From NCBI GenBank assembly GCA_947630095.1, contig CANRGI010000024.1:1-12069 (forward strand): a stretch of DNA of 12,069 bases, read 5' to 3'. Below are positions 1 through 8,100 of this stretch, piece by piece; the stretch's first letter is position 1, and every line of letters starts with the position of its first letter. The DNA comes from an uncultured Bacilli bacterium (GTDB lineage Bacteria; Bacillota_I; Bacilli_A; RF39; UBA660). The notes under the pieces were generated by a model that saw only the letters and a list, made by a program, of their open reading frames with translations, made no database searches and was not told the origin of the DNA. The position numbers were made by a program, and so were the translations under genes.

Positions 1-45
1 AAATCTACCAAAGACCTTTTGAACTTTGTCAAAGAGTTTTAACAT
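1..45 (-). CDS. possible 5' end of a downstream gene, cut by the window edge
   Basis: An ATG at 45-43 opens a minus-strand frame that stays open for 15 codons to the window edge and reads MLKLFDKVQKVFGRF. It begins 40 nt after the sirtuin stop codon, and no hairpin terminator lies between, so it could be the third gene of the macrodomain-sirtuin operon. There is no clear Shine-Dalgarno sequence before the ATG. Fifteen codons are too few to recognise a family; the peptide does not look like the start of an LplA2 lipoate ligase. It may be chance. Confidence 0.25.
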   Translation of the reverse strand, partial: MLKLFDKVQKVFGRF

Positions 46-85
46 TTTAATAATTGCTCATACCATTAGTAATTGTATTATAAAA

Positions 86-922
86 TTAATCTCTAATTTC
101 TTTTATAACTCTAGCAATATCGCCTAGTACTTCTAATGACTTATCCTTTATATCACTTGGTACAAAAGCATATTTATTATTTACTCTAATTAGATAAGCA
201 TTTTTTAATTTAGAAGTTAATTCTTCAAAGGGATATCTTATAATACTTGGGGTATTAAATCCTGCTCCTAATTCTAAAAATAATATTTTTTTCTTTTTAT
301 TATCATTTATAAATTTTTGAAAAGATTTTTCGTGTTCATACCAATAATCGTCTTCAACGAAGAAATTATCTTTTCGTAAGTTTACTTCCATATTACCACC
401 ACACACAGGACATTTTGGAACTAACCTAGAAGGTATCCTACAATTTTTATCTTCTTTTAACATTTCTTTTATCATTTGGGTATTATCATATATTTTATTA
501 TGACAAGCATTTGCGCATTGTATTTTAGTTAAAGCACCTTGTACTTCAAATATTTTTTCTTCTTTAAAACCTGCCTTTAAAAATTGCCTATCAACATTAG
601 TAGTTAATACAAAATAATCTTTATCTTTTACAAGTTCAAACAAATCTTTATAAACTTCTGTTGCACTCATTCCTATACATAAATAGTTAATATGTTTTGC
701 CCAGTAAGACCATTTTTCTTCTTCAGTATCAAAATCATAAAAACTTGATGTGTACATATCAGTAAATCCATATTTTTTAACTAATTCAGAAAATAACTTA
801 TCAAAATCCTTTGTTCCATAGTTTACTCCTGCCGAAGTAGATAAACCTGCACCTGCTCCTATTACAATAGAATCGGCTTCTTTAATTTTTTCTTTCATTT
901 TTAAATAAAGATTTGTATTCAT
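86..922 (-). CDS. class M sirtuin (SirTM), probable protein ADP-ribosyltransferase
   Basis: This 278-aa cytoplasmic protein should use NAD+ to ADP-ribosylate a partner protein. The Rossmann motif GAGAGLS is at residues 22-28, TTNVD at 107-111 and GAGFNTP at 219-225. A small zinc module has cysteines 136, 140, 171 and 174. The decisive feature is Q113 (TTNVDRQF) and Q128 in FEVQG: classical deacetylases carry the catalytic His where Q128 sits, and class M sirtuins carry Gln and act as ADP-ribosyltransferases. The frame can be extended to a TTG at 955, but the ATG at 922 is preferred: it has a GAGAGTGAT ribosome site (935-927), and the product then starts close to the fold. The gene overlaps the end of the macrodomain gene by 41 nt, so translation is probably coupled. 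In known operons of this type the substrate is a lipoylated GcvH-like protein (GcvH-L) made next door; none is visible here, so the substrate is unknown. Confidence 0.9.
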   Translation of the reverse strand: MNTNLYLKMKEKIKEADSIVIGAGAGLSTSAGVNYGTKDFDKLFSELVKKYGFTDMYTSSFYDFDTEEEKWSYWAKHINYLCIGMSATEVYKDLFELVKDKDYFVLTTNVDRQFLKAGFKEEKIFEVQGALTKIQCANACHNKIYDNTQMIKEMLKEDKNCRIPSRLVPKCPVCGGNMEVNLRKDNFFVEDDYWYEHEKSFQKFINDNKKKKILFLELGAGFNTPSIIRYPFEELTSKLKNAYLIRVNNKYAFVPSDIKDKSLEVLGDIARVIKEIRD

Positions 923-1655
923 TATAATCACTCTCACTAAAAACATTAAATACAACTTTTATATTAGTATCGTATTTGTTTAATACTTCTTTAACCGAAT
1001 TATAAGCAATTACTTTGGCTTGTTCTATTGGGTAACCAAATAATCCTGTAGATATACTAGGAAACGCTATTGAATTAAAATTATTTTTTATTGCATACTC
1101 CAAAGGTCCTTTATAAGAGTTAGATAAATCTATTTCATTTTGTTTTGTTACTTTATCATATATATCAGGTCCAACAGTCGTAATCACTTTTTTACTAGGC
1201 AAATTATAAGCATTACACACAATATAACCACCTGTTGGTATTTCTTCTCCTTTTAAAATATCATTACACTCTAATCTTAATCTCATACCTGCATTAGTAT
1301 GTATCATATTATCGATACAAACATGACTTGAGTTAAAACACCCTAATCCTTCACTATTACCAGCATTCACAATAACATCACATTTTAAAGTAGTAATATC
1401 TCCTTTCCACAATATAATATTTTTTTCACTTTCTTTTAAATCGTTAACATCAGTTATTTTTTTATCTTGTAATTCTAATTTTAAATATTTGTCTTCCAAA
1501 GTCAAAATATCTTCACCTAAAGGTTTTGGTAATCTAATATTAACAAGTGCTTTATATAATTTTTTTAATTCTTCATAAGAATGAGGCACTTCTATATCAT
1601 AATTCTTTTCACTTATTAAATATTTTATAATTTTTAAAAGTAATTCTTTTTTCAT
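882..1655 (-). CDS. zinc-containing macrodomain protein-ADP-ribose hydrolase
   Basis: This 257-aa protein should remove ADP-ribose from proteins, reversing the sirtuin encoded next to it. A helical N-terminal extension of about 75 residues precedes a macrodomain (about 78-250). The ADP-ribose-binding signature reads GDITTLKCDVIVNAGN at 85-100, where most homologues have NAAN. The phosphate loop FPSISTGLFGYP is at 198-209, and TTVGP at 159-163. The C-x4-H-x-C pattern (C106, H111, C113) followed by IDNMIH identifies the zinc-binding subgroup found in SirTM operons, rather than the MacroD or YmdB type. The ATG has an AAGGAG site (1666-1661) five nt upstream and a near-consensus promoter about 35 nt beyond, so this is the first gene of the operon. 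The gene ends inside the sirtuin start region. Length fits the family. Confidence 0.92.
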   Translation of the reverse strand: MKKELLLKIIKYLISEKNYDIEVPHSYEELKKLYKALVNIRLPKPLGEDILTLEDKYLKLELQDKKITDVNDLKESEKNIILWKGDITTLKCDVIVNAGNSEGLGCFNSSHVCIDNMIHTNAGMRLRLECNDILKGEEIPTGGYIVCNAYNLPSKKVITTVGPDIYDKVTKQNEIDLSNSYKGPLEYAIKNNFNSIAFPSISTGLFGYPIEQAKVIAYNSVKEVLNKYDTNIKVVFNVFSESDYNEYKSLFKNERKN

Positions 1656-1697
1656 TTTTTCTCCTTATATTTTATACTAAACTTTTTCATTAAATTA

Positions 1698-1725
1698 ATT
1701 ATAATTCATTACCTTTCTCTGTTAA
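1698..1725 (-). promoter_or_regulatory. sigma-A type promoter of the macrodomain-sirtuin operon
   Basis: Reading leftward, a -35 box TTAACA (1725-1720, 5 of 6 consensus) is followed by a 16-nt spacer and a perfect -10 box TATAAT (1703-1698). The predicted transcript start near 1691 leaves a leader of about 35 nt before the ATG at 1655, with AAGGAG in place. No clear operator is visible within it. Confidence 0.65.
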
Positions 1726-1739
1726 AACAAATTCGACTT

Positions 1740-1778
1740 TTAAAAAAGAGCAGGACATTTCACATATATTTTAGACAT
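1740..1778 (-). pseudogene. 12-codon open frame, possible remnant
   Basis: An ATG at 1778 opens MSKIYVKCPALF followed by TAA. The peptide resembles the beginning of a zinc-ribbon type protein (KCP) but stops at once. The stretch also contains two GACATTT copies (1754-1760 and 1774-1780). It sits just upstream of the operon promoter and has no clear ribosome site. It is recorded as possible debris, not as a gene. Confidence 0.15.
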
Positions 1779-1797
1779 TTTTATCACCGATATAATT

Positions 1798-1827
1798 ATA
1801 CTATATAACTTACTTTTAGTATAGTAT
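1798..1827. repeat. AT-rich inverted repeat
   Basis: ATACTATA (1798-1805) and TATAGTAT (1820-1827) form a perfect 8-bp stem around a 14-nt loop. On the plus strand it is followed by CTTTTTT, so it could act as a weak terminator for rightward transcripts, although no plus-strand gene ends here. An AT-only stem of this length also arises by chance. Confidence 0.35.
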
Positions 1828-1999
1828 GCACTTTTTTGTAAGACAGTTACCTTTAAGTTCGTTAATTACATCTTTAATGTTTCAAAATCTGTTTCGTTAT
1901 TTTCTCTTTTCTTACCTGAAATAATGAATTTTTCTTTATTATTCTTTTTTCTTTGTATTAGTATTTTCCTAAATATACACCAATAAATATTTAATTAAT
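1816..1999 (-). pseudogene. decayed C-terminal end of an unrecognised gene, with a frameshift
   Basis: The minus strand reads EKFIISGKKRENNETDFET in one frame and then stops after LKM at 1866. The next frame carries on naturally as KDVINELKGNCLTKKCILY to a TAA at 1816-1818. A single-base change near 1875 would join them into one lysine- and glutamate-rich tail. Upstream the first frame is open only to about 1999. The residue mix looks coding, but no family is recognised, and there is no start codon with a ribosome site. It may be the scar of a lost gene between the protease and the sirtuin operon, or low-complexity AT-rich sequence that happens to be open. Confidence 0.3.
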
Positions 2000-2035
2000 A
2001 AAAATACCTCATAAAACATTTAAAACAAACAAAAA

Positions 2036-2097
2036 AGACATAACATCAATAACCTGTTATAATTAATTTAGGAATATAAGGTTTTAGTGTTATGTCT
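2036..2097 (-). terminator. long hairpin terminator of the giant protease gene
   Basis: The arms 2036-2061 and 2075-2097 pair over roughly 20 bp. The outer AGACATAACA is perfect, a few mismatches follow, then AACC(T)-TTATA with one bulge, around a loop of about 13 nt. Read leftward, the stem is followed by TTTTTTG (2036-2030), the layout of an intrinsic terminator. It lies about 48 nt after the protease stop codon. The stem is unusually long and AT-rich for a terminator, so a small inverted-repeat element is an alternative. Confidence 0.65.
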
Positions 2098-2144
2098 AAT
2101 AAGAATTTTATATTAAATTCATTAAATATGTAAGATAACTTACC

Positions 2145-5100
2145 TTAATCATTATTAGTTTGAATATCAAAATCGTATGTCTGATTAACATCATCTGAGA
2201 AAATATCACCTATAAAATCATTCGTAGATGTTTTAAGTACAAAATACAAATCTTCTCTTACTTGTGAACTATTCGGATAATTTCGAGCCGATATCACAGA
2301 TTGTGCACACCAGTAATTATTTTTTAGACACTTATCTTCGCCACCAGCATTGGCAAAAATTTTATCCGTTTTTGCTTTCATTTCCGCTGCATCTTTAACT
2401 AAAGCATCATAGAACTTTTGAGCATATTCATTAATATCGATGTATTTAAGATGTTCAAGTTTTTCTTTTGTTGTAGCAAAACGATCCTTTTTATATGCGT
2501 CCATCGAATCGTATCCTGTAATCTTTTTAAGCGCCATCGAATCAGATTTAAAGTTGTTAACTCCGTCTTTAGTAATATTATCTTTATTACTTGCGTATTC
2601 AATAAATCCTTCGTCATAACCAGCATAGCCTAACATTTCGTAAGATATCCACTTTAATGAATAAGAATCAGGTCTACCATTTGGGTTCCAAGGTTGATAC
2701 CAGTGAATATTAGCAATACCTTCACCACCATATAAATTGTCTCCACGAGAACCAACTTCATATAATCCAGGTACCATTGTAATTCTATTTTTAATCAAAT
2801 CGTCAATATCATTTAACTCCATTGCTTCCCATTCTTCTGCAGTTAATTGTTTATATTGTGTTACCAAACGTGCTTTATAAAATTCATTTGTATTTTCATA
2901 TTTTTCTACATCTGGATAATTTGCTTGAAAACCTAAGACTGCTTTTTGTTCATTCGTTAATTTCATAAATGCTTGTGCTTCGATATAATCCATTACATAA
3001 AGTGTTTCAAATACTTTACTATAGAAATCTTTAATTTTTGCTTTACTATTAATTCTTTCAGGAGTCATATTTGAAGCAACTCGTTGATCACTATTATATT
3101 TTACCGTTAAATTCATAACAATATCACGAGAACCAAATTGTTGCATTAAGAATCCTTCACAATAATCTTCTCCACCAGCGTTAAATCTTCGACCATAATT
3201 TTCTAAGAACAATCGAGCATCGAAGTAATGGGCCGTTTCATGAGACCAAGTCATAAATGTTGGATGTCCAGGATCAATCGTACCATCCGTTGTCAATTTC
3301 GAATCCATAAATCCAGCAACATTCCATTCCAAATGATCACCCCAGTTACCAGCATTAACTCCATATTCTGCTGGCCAAAGGTTAACAACCTCATCAAAAT
3401 TCTTATGGAATAATTCTTCCGTCGTATATGGCATATTGAAGACCGATGCTCCACTTACATCTTTCGTCGTACGTTTATCAATTTGAAATAAATGCATATT
3501 ATTAAGTAAAGTGCGATCGTCCAAAATATCATAAATCGTATTGTAGTAAGAAGAAATACGTCCAATATAAGCACTCATCTTCTCTTTAAATGGTTCTAAC
3601 TCATTCGGATCCGTTGGATCAGTCATATAAACTCTTTGAGCACCGATTGTAAATTGCGCAGGAGCAGAAATAATATAACCCGCTGTCTCAGGAAGCGTCA
3701 AAATAGGTAAAACATAATTATGAACTTTATATTTTGATCCACTATGAGCCGTATCTTCCGTACTTAAATGATCCCATAAAGTATAATCAATATCATCTTC
3801 ATGTCCTTCTACTGGAATTTCTACTAAAATACCTTTGAATTGACTTTTTGTCCACTCATCCATATCGTAATCACTTATATGAGTAACAACATATTCTAAT
3901 AAATCAGATATATGATCAAGTCCAGTGTATTCACTAAGAAGACTAACATAACTTGTATCTGTTGCGCCTGTATTAAACTTTGCTCCAGTTCCATCTCTAA
4001 AGTATAAATCCACAATTTTTGATAAAGTCAAATTCTCATTAAAGCCTTGCATATTGAATAGAACAAAGTCATATAACTTCATACCATTAACTTCTAGGTC
4101 ATAGAAACGTCTAAAGTAATTATAAGTATATAATGCTTTTTCTATTCTTTGATCTAGTTTTACTTCACGTTCAATATAACTATTAATATTATCGTCGTTT
4201 GAAGTGTTTGTATAATTACTATTTGATAAGTATTTTAAAACAAATTCTTTTAATTCTTTTTTTGTAGTATCGTTATAAAAATCACGATAAATTCGGCTAT
4301 CATTACCAGTCGTTAATATATCTAAATTATTCGTGTAATCTAAACCTTGTAAATAATTCGTTAAATTATTAACTACTTGAGAATCAGAATTAATAACGTA
4401 ATGATTGTAATGATAATCGATATTTAATTCATTCACTTTGTAAGTTGCTACCATATCATAAATCTTATCATAGGTAACATTTAACTCCATAGTCATTCCG
4501 TTTTTAAAGATAATGATTATTTTACTTATCTTCTTTGGTGATTCAGTAGTTAAGTATGTTACAAGATTACCATCTTTGGCAATTGGAACAATATGCGTAA
4601 TTTCTTCACTTAACAACAATTCATTAGTTACATTTTTTCCCATTTCAATAATTTTATTATCGTCATAGAAAGGCATTATCTTCTTTAAATTACTATATAA
4701 AATTTCTTTATCACTTTCATATCCACTTACTGATTCTAATTTTGTCTTCGTTTCTTGAATAAGTGTTGGAAGATAATCGATAGAAGTATTTCGTAAATAC
4801 CAAAGAGAAGTATCAAAATTTGCTTGTTTGAATAAATCTTCATTAACTTGGTCAACTGTAATTGCAGTAACGCCTGCTTTGTCAAGCGTTTTATTTCCTA
4901 ATAAATGGTAGTTATTTTCCGATTCGGCCGACATGTTATTTGTGAAAGGAACAATAGTACCTCCACCGCCATAGGTACCTACGTCAATGTTATTTTTCAT
5001 TACAACATCTGCAGTAGCACAAGCAAAACTACAACTAATAGTAGTACCCCAATTGGAATATGCAACTTTTGAATAGTTATTTAATAGATAAGACTTACCA

Positions 5101-8100
5101 GAAACATTTCCAATAAAACTACTATCATAGTTCCAAGAAGTAGATAACGTACCATCGACATAACAATTTTTAACAGTAGAAGATTGTAATATTCCAACTA
5201 ATGAGCCTATTTGTTGAGGGTAACCGCCAGCATCACTCATTTTAAAATTAACTACACGACATTCTTCGATTGTCGAATTTTTCACTGTCCCGATTAACAA
5301 ACCACTTCCATTTGGAGCACCTGTTCGATTGACATTATTGATAAAGACATTCTTAATAGTCTCCTCTTTTGCCGTATTTGCAAGAATTCCATGCTCACTA
5401 GTAGAAGTCATAGTAACCGTATCAATTTTTAAATTTTCAACAGTCCCATTTTCAATATTATCAAATAAAGGTTTCGATAAATTTATAATGGTATAACCAT
5501 TACCATTGAAATGACCACTATAATTACCTGTTACATAAGTATTAGTATCTACACTAGCAAGACTTGCATCATAGTTACGATTTAAAGTCACATCTTCACC
5601 CTTTTGAAGTCTTTCAAGTAATACTTTAAGTGCTGTTTCAGGATGTGTTTCATTTTTAACCATATCTCCATTAGTCGTACCAAAATCAACACGAATAATT
5701 TGAGATTTAGCGCCTTCTTTGGTTACATATTCATATTTTAAAGATAAAGTGAGCATATTCGTATCTTCATCTTCGATCACGTTCAAAATACGTGCTCGAG
5801 TAGTTGGCATATAATCCATTTCAATTTCAACAAAATACTGACTAAAGTTTTCACGAAGATCACTTACAGATACATCTTCTATAAGTGTAATAACTTCTTC
5901 ACCATCTTTATTTTCTATCTTATATAGATTGACATCCGAGATATTCTTTAGTTCGATATTATTCTTTTCTAATGAGATAATTTCATTAAGAAGAACTTCA
6001 TTTTCAATATAATTAGCACTCTTTTCGGTCGGATCAAGATCACGGTCATAAGTAGCGATTACTTTAACATAATATCTTAAACTTTGATTTTCATAGAAAG
6101 TAATTTCATTTTGATAATCTTCATAGTATACAACATTTCCGCTCTCATCAGTTATTAAAATCATTGCATTTTGAACAAGTGCACCATCCGTATCTTTTAA
6201 AGATAGACTTACTTTGACATCATCATTTACTACTTCATAAGTAAAATCATTAATCAAAACAGGGTCTTTTAATACTTCTAATTGAAAGATAGCAGTATTC
6301 TTTAAAGTTACCTTTTTACCATTACTTAAAAGAATATCATTAATAGTTATTTTCTTTTTACCAAAACTATAGTAACCATCTAAAATTAATTCATAATGAT
6401 CTTCATTTTTAGTCACAGCATATTCCTTATTATCGATAATTACTTTATCTAAAGAAGCATCTAATTTTTCATCAATTCCTGTGATAGTGAAATTTAATTT
6501 TACTTTTTCATTCTTTTCAAAATAAGAATTATCTTTTTCGCTAATTACTTGGGTATTCTCAATTGCAATGTTGTCATAAATTTTTTGGTCATATAATCCA
6601 TATTTAACGGTAAATAAAGTCTCATTCTTAAATTCATTCATTTCACCAGTTAAATCGTTTAAAGCATCCGTATCTAAATCGTAATCTGCTTTAAAAATCA
6701 AATCGAGATTTTGATCTTTTTCAACATTATCAAACGTTACAGTATTGTGACCAGGAATAATTGGATCAGACTGACTACCCAATTGAATAGTTCCATTATT
6801 GAAATCATTTTCATTACCCACCGCATTTTTATCTAGCACAACATCAAAGTCAAAAGTGACTTGGCCTTGATTATAGTCATCAGTAATATTCAAGTTTTGA
6901 ATAGTTGGCTTGTCTTTTAACACTTCGATGGTAATCTGTTTTTGAGGCACCGAAAATTGATCATTATATAACATATTATAGTATCCAGTAAGTGTTAATT
7001 GAACTCTTGAAACTTTAATATCAAGAATTCCTGATTCAGCAGGAACTATTAAAAATACCTTAGATTTCGTATAGCCAGAAACGGATGACGCTTGATAATT
7101 AAGACCATTTATCGTAATAGTTGAAACCCGAGAATAGTCACTATTTCTCTTATATTGCGCTCTCGCATACTCATTAATACTTTTATCAACATAAAGTTCA
7201 ATAGCAACCTGATAGTTCTTTTGATTTTTAGTGACATATAAATTGTTATTACTTAATTCTTGATTATTATTATTTGTAACATACATTTTTTCAATATAAA
7301 TGTTTTTAGTAACTAAAATGGAAGTTTCTCCTAAACTTTTCTTCGTAAAAGTATAACTATCAGACAATTCGTAATCACCTAAAACTTTAACTGTATAATA
7401 ACCATCTACATTATTTGAATAAGATAAAGATAGTTCTATATTATCCTTTAAATCACCTTTTGAAATTTCTTGTTGGGTGACAATTCTACCGATAGAATCA
7501 ATTAAGACCACAGTTAATTTATTTGTAGCCGAAGTAGTATCTTTAAACTTGAAATTAACTTTAACACTTTTGTTTGCATCATTATCTATAACCGTTAAAT
7601 CTTCCACTAAAGGAGCATCTTTTAAAACGGTATAGGTTAATGTGTTAGTTGTATAATCTTCACCGTTATAAAATGTTTTTAATTGATTTAATTCAACATC
7701 GTTGAGTGTTACGGTATGTTTCCCAGGAGTTGTATCTGCACCTACTAATTGCACTTCGTAATTATTTCCATCTTGTTTCGTAATCACAAAGTTATTACTT
7801 TTATCGTCGATAGTCATATTAGTAAGTTGAATACTAGCATCACGATTATTGGTACTTACAAATGATATAACCGGTGTTTCATTTTGTTGAATGGCATCCG
7901 TTATCGAAAAATTCGTTAAAGTGAAATGATAGTCACCTCCAAGAACAAAAGATTTTGTATACATATCTTGATTATCGTAATAGTTATTACCATCGTTTGG
8001 ATCACTATCGAGATCATAACTACCGATTATTTCTATCGTATAAGAAACATCTTCTTTTGTTTCAAACACAAGTGTTGTCTTATCTTTTTCAACTGCTCCA

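Noticed and set aside
923..955. Extended N-terminus of the sirtuin from a TTG at 955
   Set aside because: It adds a hydrophobic 11-residue stretch not expected of a SirTM protein and has no ribosome site; the ATG at 922 has one.
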